IMG/VR virus record: IMGVR_UViG_3300042485_001428
Span: 1-32,254 of that record
Length of the DNA stretch: 32,254 nt
Source of the DNA: a virus
Strand: one strand, 5' to 3'
The notes beneath the pieces were generated by a model. It saw nothing but the letters and a program-made list of their open reading frames with translations, was not told the DNA's origin and did no database searches. The translations under genes were made by a program, and so were the position numbers. Shown piece by piece: positions 14,434 through 24,196 of this stretch (positions within the stretch are counted from its first letter, which is position 1; each line of letters opens with the position of its first letter).

Positions 14434-15786
14434 TTAAATATCCACAACCGTCATACTATCATAATTTTTACCTATGTAACACTTTACAGGAAATTGATTA
14501 TTTGACATCAACCTTTTCAATTCTACCAAAGTCTCTTTTTTATCGTTCTTGTGACAATCAAACAAAACACTATCATAAGTATATAAAATAGCCTTAGTTT
14601 GTTTACCGTTCAAATATTCATTAACTCTTACCAATGATTGCATTCCAAATTCAGTTTCACTGGCTTGTAAGATATAATTGAATAATTTGTTAGGATTTGG
14701 TTCATTTATATGGTTTGTAGTGATTCTTCTTTTATAAATCGGAGTTTCTACATAACCATTTTCATTAAAGAACTTCCATCTATGAGCAATATAATCACTC
14801 ATTTTCTTAAAATATGGTATTTCTAATAATTCTGTGGGAATATTACCATACATACACTGAAATGTTAGGTTCTTTGACGCTTTAATTTCTTCGTCTGATA
14901 ACTTATCCTTGCCATAGTATAACTTTCCAAGATACTCATAAGCATTTGGTGGTAAGTTATAATTGATCAACTTTGCAACTATGTGGGGGTGGTAGGCGCT
15001 ATAATCAATCATAAATAACATACCATCATCACCATATCTACTGATAAATGAAGATCTACACCCGTTTTCTTTATTTAAAGCACTATAGTTTACATTACCA
15101 AACCTATTACTGGGTCGTCCTGTTGCAGTATATAGGTTATATTGTGTATAAACATAACCATCCTTATCTTTGATCGTTTTGTTCTCAAAATGCCTATTAA
15201 ACAATTCTACATCCACTTTTAACCTATTATGTTCAAGAATTCTAAGATTGTCAGTAATTGTACTATTGATACTATAAAAACTATCATCAATCTTGACGGA
15301 TTTGAGTCTAATCAACACTGCATCATACATACTTTCAAACTTTTCCAAATGTTTTACCATCGGAATTGCTTTATTCAATTCACCATATTTTTGAAACTTA
15401 GTTTTGATAACATTATGTGCAGTTGTATCAAATTCACTATAATCTTCAACTTTACCGTCACTAATAAAGAAAATGATGTTAATATCAAACAGATTATTGA
15501 TAGGAAACAGATGCAAACACTTTTTCTTATCAAATACCCACTTCTTACCTTTTAGTTTGTTGAAATCATTGATTAACGATCCTTTATCGATAAAGACATT
15601 ACAATCTGGGTGATTTAGATTGATAATATATGTCGTTTTGGATTTGAGTATATGGATTAACACCATACACAATTCATCTACACACGGATGTACTTTTTCA
15701 TCTGATTGAATACATTCAAGAATAAAATCAGATGAAATATGCGATTCTAGGAATTTAGAATAGGACTGTTTATCCAGACACACCAT
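14434..15786 (-). CDS. Divergent short family A DNA polymerase
   Basis: From the ATG at 15786 (a GTG lies two codons upstream) the protein has 450 residues, about half of E. coli Pol I. Family A landmarks appear in order: TGRPSNRF (222-229), motif A DYSAYHP with D261, motif B KNLTFQCMYG with K305, F309 and Y313, the GYVETPIYKRR segment (~345-355), NYILQASETEFG, and motif C YTYDSVLF with D405. Both metal-binding Asp are kept, but the His-Asp-Glu of motif C reads Tyr-Asp-Ser and the Glu steric gate of motif A is replaced by His. The N-terminal ~150 residues show no clear 3'-5' exonuclease motifs. Polymerase fold is likely; whether it is the main replicase or an accessory enzyme is open. It lies inside the structural block. 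Confidence 0.78.
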   Translation of the reverse strand: MVCLDKQSYSKFLESHISSDFILECIQSDEKVHPCVDELCMVLIHILKSKTTYIINLNHPDCNVFIDKGSLINDFNKLKGKKWVFDKKKCLHLFPINNLFDINIIFFISDGKVEDYSEFDTTAHNVIKTKFQKYGELNKAIPMVKHLEKFESMYDAVLIRLKSVKIDDSFYSINSTITDNLRILEHNRLKVDVELFNRHFENKTIKDKDGYVYTQYNLYTATGRPSNRFGNVNYSALNKENGCRSSFISRYGDDGMLFMIDYSAYHPHIVAKLINYNLPPNAYEYLGKLYYGKDKLSDEEIKASKNLTFQCMYGNIPTELLEIPYFKKMSDYIAHRWKFFNENGYVETPIYKRRITTNHINEPNPNKLFNYILQASETEFGMQSLVRVNEYLNGKQTKAILYTYDSVLFDCHKNDKKETLVELKRLMSNNQFPVKCYIGKNYDSMTVVDI

Positions 15787-15800
15787 TGACACAATGTAAC

Positions 15801-15809
15801 ATTATAACA
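15801..15809 (-). promoter_or_regulatory. Extended -10 promoter before the polymerase gene
   Basis: TGTTATAAT on the minus strand is a perfect extended -10 box 14 bases before the ATG at 15786. No well-spaced -35 is seen; a TTGACT only 9 bases upstream is too close. It overlaps the end of the preceding gene's flank. Confidence 0.4.
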
Positions 15810-15821
15810 ACTGTAAGTCAA

Positions 15822-16202
15822 TTATTTACCACCCCAAAATTCAAGTGGGTCATTCAAATAATTTTTTATTCCAGTCATTTTTTTCTCACTTTCAACCAAT
15901 GTTTGGATGTTTTGTTCTTGAACGCCTTTTCGTTCAAGTATTTTGTTTTTATATTGATTGTTTTTTGGACCTGATATTATCCACTGTATATAAATTTTAT
16001 TATAATATTGACTATATATTTGGTTATATTTGTCTTTATTCACTTCTGTTATAGTTAGCTCGTTAATTTTTTGTGTAAAATAACGATTAATATATCCTTT
16101 TGTATAATCATTCTTTGTAACAATTGGTTTGTAATATGTCGGAAATGCGACATCAGATAAAATGTCACCACCCAAATTTTGATATTGTTGAGGTGTAATC
16201 AT
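15822..16202 (-). CDS. Small baseplate-linked protein of unknown function
   Basis: The 126-residue protein is rich in Tyr, Asn, Lys and Ile. It opens MITPQQYQNLGGDILSDVAFP and ends MTGIKNYLNDPLEFWGGK. No enzymatic motif, signal or membrane segment is seen; it looks like a small structural or assembly factor. It begins 6 bases after the stop of the 890-residue hub-like gene and is the last of the uninterrupted tail block, which supports a tail or baseplate role by position only. Confidence 0.65.
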   Translation of the reverse strand: MITPQQYQNLGGDILSDVAFPTYYKPIVTKNDYTKGYINRYFTQKINELTITEVNKDKYNQIYSQYYNKIYIQWIISGPKNNQYKNKILERKGVQEQNIQTLVESEKKMTGIKNYLNDPLEFWGGK

Positions 16203-16208
16203 ACAATT

Positions 16209-18881
16209 TTATTGATTAATTTTATATTCATTTATACCATCAGTAGTAAATGTTACTGCTTTATTTCTAATTGATCTGATACCAGCTTTTATTGTCGTTG
16301 TCCAATTACCATTGTCGATTTTATGAGACACATCTACAATTTGACACATGATTTCTCTTTCAGAATAAGGACTTGGTAAATTTTTCAAGCTAAACAACTG
16401 AAATGTTCTTAATCCGGATATACCTTGTAATGTCATTTCTACAGTAAATCCTGGTTGTTGTCCACCATAAATATTTGAATTTTTCTCAAAATCCATGTCA
16501 TTCATCAATGCAATTAATAATGTTTCATTTGGTAATACAAGATTTACTATATTCCACCCAATTTCTTTACCTCCCGCAACACCTTGAGCACGATTCGCCT
16601 GTTCGGTGATTTTAAAAGTCATTATATAAGAACCATTTGTATTTGTAGAATTTTGAGGTGGTTTTTGTAATTGTTTAATCACTTCAAGATTATTATCAAT
16701 CAATTCTGATTTTCCAGTTCTTTCTATTGAACCTGTTGGTGGTGTTGGTGGTATTAAATTAAATCTATCACCATATGGAAATTGTAACGATTGATTTGAA
16801 TTTATTGTTCCGTTTGGAGATTTTGAATTTGTCTTATTTGAAGATGCGGATGCAATTACTTGATTAGCAGCAACATTTGAAAGTTGAGCAGTAAAATTTA
16901 CACTCTTAATAAATTTATTTGTTGATCCTATATCAAATTGATAAATTTTAAGATTATTAAATTGTATAAATTTTTTATCGACAATCTTCAATTTATGATC
17001 GTCTTCTATTACAGCTAAATCCCAGATTTTACCAGCCGCATTGCTCATTTTATTTAACAAATCATTATAAAATTTTTCAACAGTATCAGCGGATTTTGCA
17101 CATTCTATAATTACCTTTGTATTAACATACAAATCATTTAAATTCCCCCAATATCCAGCAGGCTTTTTTGATACCGGTTCTTCTGAATCCCATCTAGGAA
17201 AAGATTTACTTCCTATCAATTCACTTTGTTTTTTTCTTTTATTGTTTTTATTTCCTATTTTATCAGTATATCTAAATCTATTAATTATACGATCCAAATT
17301 ATCTCTAATTACCGCACCACCTGTTCCTACACTACTGTTTTCTTCATTTCCAAATTGTATACCAAGTATATTAAAGTTGGTGTTTGTAGATCTAACCTGT
17401 GTACCTGTTTTTAAAACTTTAGCAACAGTTCTATCATATGGAAATAATGAATCATAAGTCGATACTTTTGTAATTTTAGATGAAAAAATATTTGGATTTC
17501 CAAATCCTACTTGTTTTTGATAATCATTGTCTTCAGGATCATCAGGTTGTGGATAATAAATACCCGCATTAAATTTAGGAGCCATTGCATTAGGAATTAA
17601 TAAAACATTACCGTCACACGAAATTAAATTAGGATGTGCTCCGATAACTATATCGCTTGTGTCTATTTCATAAAGATCAAATGGTTTAACATCACTTGGT
17701 TTTATATCAATTGGCTGTTTAAAAAATAAATTAGCAAGTTCAACCAAAAATCCAAAAGTTACCCATACATCTTTTTGATCAGACTTATCCCAATCATAAT
17801 CTGCAATCCCTTTCATCAAAGATTCATCACCATATTCATTTTTTCTACCAACGAAGAATCTATCTTCAACTTTTTTATTCTTATTTGAATCCAAATAAAA
17901 ATCTTTGGTTATAAAGTCTTTTGATTGAGATTCTTGTTCGTCTAATGGATCAAAAAAGTTTCTACTTAATACAATACATGCAGGTAACTTTGTTACTCTT
18001 TTTTCTAAATAAGAAGCAAATGAAGATTGTACATTTGTTTTTGTACTATCCGATTCTACTTTTGATGCACCATTTACCATTACACCAGAATAATTTGCAT
18101 GTTTAGATAATATTTCAGTTTTACATTCAAATGTAATACCATCTTGACTAGTAAAATCAAATCCACTTATTATACCCATTGTAACATCATATAATCCATA
18201 TGATTCTTTTATATTTTTATCATACAAAACAGATCCACTAACTGTAAACAAGTCTTTTAAATTTTTTAAATTGCTCTTTCGTAAATCCAACAATGATGCT
18301 TGATTAAAATGATTCCAACCAAATTCAACAAATGCACTAATTTTTGGAGATAAAAAATATGGTGTCATATACTCCAATTGAGCATATCCATAACATTTCC
18401 AATTAACTGTAATTTTTCTAATTCTTTCTTTTTGTACTACCGCATCAATTGATGTAATACCAGGAACAGGCAAAAATTTTTGAACTGTTCTATTTTCTTT
18501 TGAAATTGAATTTGGAAACGATACCAAATTACCATCATTAGACAGATCTAATGTATGTGGTTCGCCTTCTGAATCATATCCCAATATATTTTTATTATCA
18601 GGTATACCATATACTTGATCGAATCCATATCCTCCTTGTAATATAAACCCACTTTTTTCAGGATAATTACTTTTCTCATTTACTTTGCCAGTACCATTAG
18701 AAAATACCCTTACCCAAGCCGTCATTGGACCTTTATAGTTTTGCCAAGTACCATTATCATCCCAAGTAACATTTACAGGATATTCCAATCCAATATCATT
18801 CTGTCTTCTTATAAATTCTTTGATTATCCAATTTGGAATTGGATGTGGTGCCCACGGTCTATTGTCTGGTGTTTTTGCCAT
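16209..18881 (-). CDS. Baseplate hub-like structural protein
   Basis: The 890-residue protein lacks a catalytic signature. Residues ~135-215 hold PVPGITSIDAVVQKERIRKI, then VNWKCYGYAQLEYMTPYFLS and VEFGWNHF, a segment typical of large T4-type and related baseplate proteins. Later parts have an Asn/Ser-rich spacer (~690-715) and a C-terminal beta-rich domain ending in TWTTTIKAGIRSIRNKA, like hub proteins of contractile tails. In order it follows the tape measure, a tube-initiator-like gene and a LysM gene, the position of P2 gpD or T4 gp27. I infer a hub role from that; a wedge component is the alternative. It starts 3 bases after the LysM gene stop; an ATATTTATAAT sequence lies 38 bases upstream inside that gene. 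Confidence 0.72.
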   Translation of the reverse strand: MAKTPDNRPWAPHPIPNWIIKEFIRRQNDIGLEYPVNVTWDDNGTWQNYKGPMTAWVRVFSNGTGKVNEKSNYPEKSGFILQGGYGFDQVYGIPDNKNILGYDSEGEPHTLDLSNDGNLVSFPNSISKENRTVQKFLPVPGITSIDAVVQKERIRKITVNWKCYGYAQLEYMTPYFLSPKISAFVEFGWNHFNQASLLDLRKSNLKNLKDLFTVSGSVLYDKNIKESYGLYDVTMGIISGFDFTSQDGITFECKTEILSKHANYSGVMVNGASKVESDSTKTNVQSSFASYLEKRVTKLPACIVLSRNFFDPLDEQESQSKDFITKDFYLDSNKNKKVEDRFFVGRKNEYGDESLMKGIADYDWDKSDQKDVWVTFGFLVELANLFFKQPIDIKPSDVKPFDLYEIDTSDIVIGAHPNLISCDGNVLLIPNAMAPKFNAGIYYPQPDDPEDNDYQKQVGFGNPNIFSSKITKVSTYDSLFPYDRTVAKVLKTGTQVRSTNTNFNILGIQFGNEENSSVGTGGAVIRDNLDRIINRFRYTDKIGNKNNKRKKQSELIGSKSFPRWDSEEPVSKKPAGYWGNLNDLYVNTKVIIECAKSADTVEKFYNDLLNKMSNAAGKIWDLAVIEDDHKLKIVDKKFIQFNNLKIYQFDIGSTNKFIKSVNFTAQLSNVAANQVIASASSNKTNSKSPNGTINSNQSLQFPYGDRFNLIPPTPPTGSIERTGKSELIDNNLEVIKQLQKPPQNSTNTNGSYIMTFKITEQANRAQGVAGGKEIGWNIVNLVLPNETLLIALMNDMDFEKNSNIYGGQQPGFTVEMTLQGISGLRTFQLFSLKNLPSPYSEREIMCQIVDVSHKIDNGNWTTTIKAGIRSIRNKAVTFTTDGINEYKINQ

Positions 18882-18884
18882 AAC

Positions 18885-19181
18885 TTATGAATTTAATAAC
18901 TTAAAATCTCCTATAATATTATAAATATTTTGTGGTATTCTTAATTGAATACCTGCTGGTACACTCAATCTACCATTACCCAAATTATTAGCTTGAGCCA
19001 ATATCCACCATAATGTAGGATCTTTATAATACTTATTAGCCAAAGTATCAAAAGTAGATACTTCATTTGTTATAACATATAAATCATTATAAGCAACAGG
19101 TATCACAGGATATAATAATGACTTATATACCCTTTTTCCATCCCATCTTTTATCTTGTTGTGCAAATGAATATCTATTCAT
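18885..19181 (-). CDS. LysM/gp53-like baseplate protein
   Basis: The 98-residue protein has a LysM-like region (about 28-88): LYVITNEVSTFDTLANKYYK, then DPTLWWILAQANN and GRLSVPAGIQLRIPQN. This matches the C-terminal part of T4 gp53 and P2 gpX, small proteins that sit at the tube-baseplate junction of contractile tails. It has no signal peptide, so a role in host wall lysis is unlikely. It is tightly packed: 6 bases after the upstream gene and 3 bases before the hub-like gene. Confidence 0.8.
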   Translation of the reverse strand: MNRYSFAQQDKRWDGKRVYKSLLYPVIPVAYNDLYVITNEVSTFDTLANKYYKDPTLWWILAQANNLGNGRLSVPAGIQLRIPQNIYNIIGDFKLLNS

Positions 19182-19187
19182 AAATTA

Positions 19188-21557
19188 TTATGGATTTTGT
19201 ACTGTTTGTGGAACCAAATTTGGTACTGGCGGAACTAAATTTTTTCTTGGTTTATCCGGTACCATTATTTTATCAGAAAATGAATCTGGTTTTGATACAG
19301 GCAATCCACCTTGTTGATTAATATCAATTCCATTAATATAATCACCATTTTTATCCAATACTCTCCAAGCATTTCCAAAATTGTTTCCACCAGCAATTGG
19401 TCTTTCTTTTTCCAATAAATCTAAACTCAAATTTAATTCACATTCTCTAGGAAACTGTGCATAAGTATTTTTGCTATTGTTCAACTTAATAATTCCATTT
19501 AAATAAGTCCAATCATTTTTTTCTGCATATTCTTCACTGAAAGTTTCCCAGACACAGTTATCTGGTATATTCATACCAACGCTTTTAATCACCGCAGGTT
19601 GATATTTGTATATATCACCAATTGTAAATTTAACCAATGGAGGTATAATAAACTTAGAATAGATATTACTAGTAGTCTGTCCTCCTTGTGTATAATTAGC
19701 AGGTTTAGTTAATCCTACTAAATAATTAATTCTTTGCCACATTGGCAACAATTCTTTTATGCTATTAGCAACAACATTAAATTTAAAACTTAGTGTTCTG
19801 GAGAATCCTTTGTATGATTGTAATTTATCAGCTCTACCAATATATTCAATAGCAGTCCAATCTGCATTTAAGTTTTCATTTAATCCAGTAACTGTAGCTC
19901 TAAATGGAATATATTTATCATTTACAACATCATAAAAATAAAACTTTATTAAATCACTATCTTCAGTGTATTTATCATCAAAAACACTTCCTGATAAAAC
20001 ACTCAACAAATTAATTTTATCACTATATTTTGCACCAGAAAATCCTTTTCCATCTTCATCATCCAACAGTTGTTTTCTTTTATCTCCTCTAAATTTTGTA
20101 AGATATCCACCATTTCCATAATTAAATGGACTGGTTCCTTTTTGTTGTGCATATGGATCTTTAGTTAGTTGTGATATAAAATCATATCCTTTAAATGTTG
20201 CATTTGAAAATTGTGGGTTAATCAATTCAGAATCAGATTGTTTAACAACAGTATAACCCGCACTTTCAATGTTCGTTAATACTTGTTTTAAATTATCTTC
20301 TATATTCTTTACCGCATCAGATTCTTTATCTGTAAATTTAGTTGGATATTTTTGTTTTGAATCGGCATAATATGCCAAATTAATCAACATTTCAGAATTT
20401 TTAAATTCTTGATTTGGTTCAATATTATGTCCAACTGCTCTTCCATAAAATTGATATGCATCAGATCTTAAAGAAAGTTGAACTTCTTGACCAAATACTT
20501 TTGGAAATGTACCAATCGATGTGCCTTCCCATGGCCCTCTTTTACCAATTAATAAATAAGTACCATCAGCTTGTCTAAAATATCTACCTCTAACACCTGT
20601 TGTTTCATCAGTATCACCTTTTCTTACAGTATTATCACTCGTTCCAGCATACCATTTTTGTATAACTTTTTTATCAAATGTATGTTTTAATGTTCCTGGT
20701 GGTTGTTCAAATACAGCTCTTGTTGATGCCATTATACCGTATGTAGATTCCCCAACTTTATATTTTTCTCCATTTGGTTGACCTACTGGTATAAATGCAC
20801 CAAATAATGTGCTAGATTTAAAAAAGTTTCCTACTCCAGATAAAAATCCTGCACTTTTACCGCCACCCCATGTATTTTGGAAATTCTTATTAGCATTAGT
20901 AGCAGTTGAACCACGAATCAATCCTTTACCACCAGCTTTATTGATAGATGGTAATGCACCTGCACCAACAGTTCCTTTTGGTGGTGTTGGTTTATTTAAA
21001 CCTAAAGCATTTGATACTGCACCAAGTCCTAAAGCACCAAGGACACCACCCAGATTTGGTTCAATATGTCTAGTTGGACTAGGTATAATTCCAAAAGATG
21101 CAATACTAGTTGATGCTAAAATAGGCATCAAAGGATTGTATATCTTAGTTTCGTTGAAAGTATTTAGTCCTTGTAGTACTAATTGTTTACCTAAGAAAAT
21201 TACACCGTTACCACTTACACTAAACTTTGATACTCTTACTACATCTTGTAATGCAGATCCAATTGGTAATGCTCTGCTTTCATATCTTTTTAAGCCATTT
21301 ACACCTTTTCTTGCATTATTAGGATTAACAGTAATAAATGGTTGTCTAGGACCAAATCTTAACAAACCATTATTGTAATCGGTTTGTAATTTATACTTGT
21401 TATAAATCGCATCACTATTTTGTGCGTATAATACGCTTAATTCGCCAGGTTCTCTAAGATTATTAAATCCAGATGGCAATGTATAACCCGCACCAAGAAT
21501 TTGCGTATTGGTAGTAGATATTGGAGCTGGTGTTTCTAAATTATTAAGATTTGCCAT
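19188..21557 (-). CDS. Tube-initiator/baseplate protein (gp48/gp54/U position)
   Basis: The 789-residue protein has a Gly/Pro/Ala-rich stretch (~165-255, including GGVLGALGLGAVSNALGL), a middle domain, and a C-terminal region (~560-700) with ATVTGLNENLNADWTAIEYI, LPMWQRINYLVGLTKPANY and IIPPLVKFTIGDIYKYQPAV. That region resembles tail-tube cap or baseplate proteins of T4-like phages. It follows the tape measure gene and precedes a LysM gene, the same place as P2 gpU. The acting part would seed tube growth on the baseplate. The N-terminal part and the great length are unexplained, and a fusion is possible. An ATATTTATA box lies 4 bases before the ATG. Confidence 0.7.
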   Translation of the reverse strand: MANLNNLETPAPISTTNTQILGAGYTLPSGFNNLREPGELSVLYAQNSDAIYNKYKLQTDYNNGLLRFGPRQPFITVNPNNARKGVNGLKRYESRALPIGSALQDVVRVSKFSVSGNGVIFLGKQLVLQGLNTFNETKIYNPLMPILASTSIASFGIIPSPTRHIEPNLGGVLGALGLGAVSNALGLNKPTPPKGTVGAGALPSINKAGGKGLIRGSTATNANKNFQNTWGGGKSAGFLSGVGNFFKSSTLFGAFIPVGQPNGEKYKVGESTYGIMASTRAVFEQPPGTLKHTFDKKVIQKWYAGTSDNTVRKGDTDETTGVRGRYFRQADGTYLLIGKRGPWEGTSIGTFPKVFGQEVQLSLRSDAYQFYGRAVGHNIEPNQEFKNSEMLINLAYYADSKQKYPTKFTDKESDAVKNIEDNLKQVLTNIESAGYTVVKQSDSELINPQFSNATFKGYDFISQLTKDPYAQQKGTSPFNYGNGGYLTKFRGDKRKQLLDDEDGKGFSGAKYSDKINLLSVLSGSVFDDKYTEDSDLIKFYFYDVVNDKYIPFRATVTGLNENLNADWTAIEYIGRADKLQSYKGFSRTLSFKFNVVANSIKELLPMWQRINYLVGLTKPANYTQGGQTTSNIYSKFIIPPLVKFTIGDIYKYQPAVIKSVGMNIPDNCVWETFSEEYAEKNDWTYLNGIIKLNNSKNTYAQFPRECELNLSLDLLEKERPIAGGNNFGNAWRVLDKNGDYINGIDINQQGGLPVSKPDSFSDKIMVPDKPRKNLVPPVPNLVPQTVQNP

Positions 21558-21561
21558 ATAT

Positions 21562-21570
21562 TATAAATAT
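21562..21570 (-). promoter_or_regulatory. ATATTTATA box before the tube-initiator gene
   Basis: ATATTTATA on the minus strand ends 4 bases before the ATG at 21557. It is too close for a usual leader if it is a -10 element, so the RNA would be almost leaderless. Confidence 0.35.
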
Positions 21571-21581
21571 CCAACAGTTTA

Positions 21582-24161
21582 TCATTGACCTCTAAATTTT
21601 GTAGCAACTCCAACTGCAGTGCTAACTTTTGTACCATCTATATTCACCGCAATGGCTCCACTCTTCATCAATCCTATTAATTCATCCAATTTATTAACAA
21701 CTTCATCGCCACCTCCACCAGCAGCACCTTTAGCAGTATTACCTAATAAAGCCAATCCCGCAACATTTAATAGATTTACATTATTAATTTCTTTATTTAA
21801 TCCTTTAATTGCTTCTGTAATGTTTTCTATTCCTTCTACTATTGCTTCATCTTTAAACATTTGTAATGTACCACCAATTGAAGATAGTGCCATTGAAGCA
21901 TTATTTAATGCTGGACTAATAGCAGCCAATGCAACCAACTGTAACATCATACCACCACCTAAAAATGATAACATACCACCACCAGCCATTGATGCACCAA
22001 ATGCAAGTACTGCACCAGACAATGTATATAATCCCATTCCAATTTTTAACAAATCAAGATTATTCATCAATGCAAATCCTTCACCAAATAATTTAGTAGA
22101 ATATCCTACGGCCAACATTGCTGCACCAAATGCTAACATTACACCAACCAATGGCCATAAAATTGGTTGTAAAGGAGCCATTACTGCGGCTAACACCCCT
22201 AAAGTTACTCCCATTACTACTGCTGCGGTTGCCATTTTACCAAGTGAACTCCAATCAACACTATTAAATTCTTGTCCAGCTTTTGCTAAAATATACATTG
22301 CACCAGCAAATGCCAACATTGCAACACCCAATGATAATAATTGTGCAGGTTTAATTCCTTTAACTGTATCCATGAATTTATTTCCACCACCTGCACCACC
22401 ACTAGTAGGACCAGCAGCAGCTGGTGCAACTCCTTTACCACCAACATTACTGGTAACATTTTGAACGGCTGAACTTGCACTGGATGCAGCGGATTTTGCA
22501 GCATCTGTTGCAGTTTTCACTACATCTTTAATTTTATTTCCCATCAACTTGTTAATGCCCATAAAAGCAAGTTTAAATGGCCATGTAATTGCATTAACCA
22601 ATACAGTTGTCCAAGTTGTAGAACCAAATGTTGCTACTGCTAATATTACTAAACCTGCCAAACCAGCACCCCATCGTCCAATATCATCACTTTTTAAAAA
22701 ACTAGAAAATCTATCCAATTGATCGGCAATTAATTTAAATAGATCAACACCAGGTGCAAAATAATCCCATATTTTTGAAACTAAATTGTAAAATTCTTTA
22801 AATGGTGCCAATACAAGTGTAACCATTATTCCACTAATTTTAAGCAAAATAGAAACAATTGGCATTAAACCATTGAGTATTGGTAATAGTATTTCTGATA
22901 GTTCTACCATTATTTGATTAATCGATGCGGTAATCTTTTCTTGTTGACTTGCTAATTGTTGTGATAATAATTCTTTCTTGTATTTGTCAGATAAACTTTC
23001 TTTTGTTTTATCCATCACTTTTTGTTTAGCTGTCAACTTTTCATATGTTTCAGGATCTTCCAAACGCAATTGATTCAATTCTTGTTGTTTTGCGTTCATC
23101 TTATCCATTTCTTCAACTGACATTCCCAATGCTTTTGCAATGCCCATTCTTTGAAAATAATCCATCTTCGATACATCACCAGCTTCTTGTAATAATCTAG
23201 ATTGTTCTTTTGCAAGATTTTCTAAATCACCTGCATATGCCAATTCTCTTGCCTTTTGAAGATTAACATCTTTACCAAACAATACACTTGCTTCCATTTC
23301 ATCATTTATTGATGTTTGAAAATCTAACATTCCTGCAGCAGCTTTACCAACTGCTTCTAATGATGTACCTAATCTTTTTGCTTCAATTGCGCCTTTTATC
23401 AATGCATCAACACTGCCTCTAATTAAAGATCTTACTTCTGCTGAAGGTTTTGCAACTTCTTTCATTACTGCACCATATGGAACACCAGCAGCTTTTGCCA
23501 TACTAGCTGCAGCTCCAGCAGTTTCTCTGGCTACTTTTGATGACATACCACCAATACCCATGAAATTTTGCATTAATGCAGTAGAATCTTCCGCACTAAC
23601 ACCCAAATTCTGTTTCATCAAAGAAACATATTCTATATTTTCTCTATTTGCAATTGCAGTATCACCAAATGCATTTGCCAATTGTTGAGCAGATTCAGAT
23701 GCAACTTCAACTGTTACGCCAAATCCAGCTAAATCTCTACTAGCAACTCTAATATTTGTTTCTATTTGTTTTGTTTGAGATGCTAAAAATCCCGTATTTT
23801 GTCTAAAACTCATTGCAGCATTATCCAATTCTGCAAATCTTTGAGCGGATAATTTAATCAATTCAAATCCAGCCGTTAATGGATTTTTTAATTGATTCAT
23901 TGTTGAAAACAAACTAGCAGCTCTTTCATTTAATGGAGTAAAAACATTAATTATACCTCTCAATGCATCACCTTGTTCTTCCAACAATCCTAAATTTTTC
24001 TGAAGTGATTTGGCTAAATCCTTAGTATGTTCTAGTTCTCTTTCTCTTTCACGATTGATTGCTTGAAGCCCTGCCAATTCATCTTCTTGAGCACTATTCA
24101 AATTTTCTTGTGCTTCAAGTTCAGCTTGTCTTTGTTTTCTTTGATAATCGGACGATGCCAT
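21582..24161 (-). CDS. Tail tape measure protein
   Basis: The 859-residue protein has an N-terminal Glu/Gln-rich coiled coil (~1-65), a long helical region (to ~405), then hydrophobic segments (about 420-455, 500-535, 605-628, 645-690, 710-750) separated by an Ala/Ser/Gly-rich linker (~548-595). This layout is typical of tape measure proteins, which set tail length by stretching through the tube and whose hydrophobic parts help DNA cross the host membrane. The position right after a tail-assembly-chaperone pair supports the call. T4 gp29 itself is shorter. The gene opposite it on the plus strand is an artefact of Ala/Pro-rich antisense codons. An ATATTTATA box in an 8-bp palindrome precedes the ATG. 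Confidence 0.85.
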   Translation of the reverse strand: MASSDYQRKQRQAELEAQENLNSAQEDELAGLQAINRERERELEHTKDLAKSLQKNLGLLEEQGDALRGIINVFTPLNERAASLFSTMNQLKNPLTAGFELIKLSAQRFAELDNAAMSFRQNTGFLASQTKQIETNIRVASRDLAGFGVTVEVASESAQQLANAFGDTAIANRENIEYVSLMKQNLGVSAEDSTALMQNFMGIGGMSSKVARETAGAAASMAKAAGVPYGAVMKEVAKPSAEVRSLIRGSVDALIKGAIEAKRLGTSLEAVGKAAAGMLDFQTSINDEMEASVLFGKDVNLQKARELAYAGDLENLAKEQSRLLQEAGDVSKMDYFQRMGIAKALGMSVEEMDKMNAKQQELNQLRLEDPETYEKLTAKQKVMDKTKESLSDKYKKELLSQQLASQQEKITASINQIMVELSEILLPILNGLMPIVSILLKISGIMVTLVLAPFKEFYNLVSKIWDYFAPGVDLFKLIADQLDRFSSFLKSDDIGRWGAGLAGLVILAVATFGSTTWTTVLVNAITWPFKLAFMGINKLMGNKIKDVVKTATDAAKSAASSASSAVQNVTSNVGGKGVAPAAAGPTSGGAGGGNKFMDTVKGIKPAQLLSLGVAMLAFAGAMYILAKAGQEFNSVDWSSLGKMATAAVVMGVTLGVLAAVMAPLQPILWPLVGVMLAFGAAMLAVGYSTKLFGEGFALMNNLDLLKIGMGLYTLSGAVLAFGASMAGGGMLSFLGGGMMLQLVALAAISPALNNASMALSSIGGTLQMFKDEAIVEGIENITEAIKGLNKEINNVNLLNVAGLALLGNTAKGAAGGGGDEVVNKLDELIGLMKSGAIAVNIDGTKVSTAVGVATKFRGQ

Positions 24162-24163
24162 AT

Positions 24164-24181
24164 GTATTATAAATATAATAC
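24164..24181 (-). promoter_or_regulatory. Palindromic ATATTTATA box before the tape measure gene
   Basis: GTATTATA, two A and TATAATAC form an 8-bp palindrome centred on the ATATTTATA box (24168-24176), whose near end is 6 bases before the ATG at 24161. Confidence 0.35.
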
Positions 24182-24196
24182 CTATAGTTTTTTACA

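Noticed and set aside
20809-21378. Plus-strand open frame (189 codons) opposite the tube-initiator gene
   Set aside because: It mirrors the Gly/Pro/Ala-rich stretch of the real gene and shows no protein-like features.
21619-22464. Long plus-strand open frame (281 codons) opposite the tape measure gene
   Set aside because: It is the antisense of Ala/Gly-rich codons, giving Pro/Ala/Asn low complexity with no domain, no separate leader, and lies wholly inside a well-supported gene.
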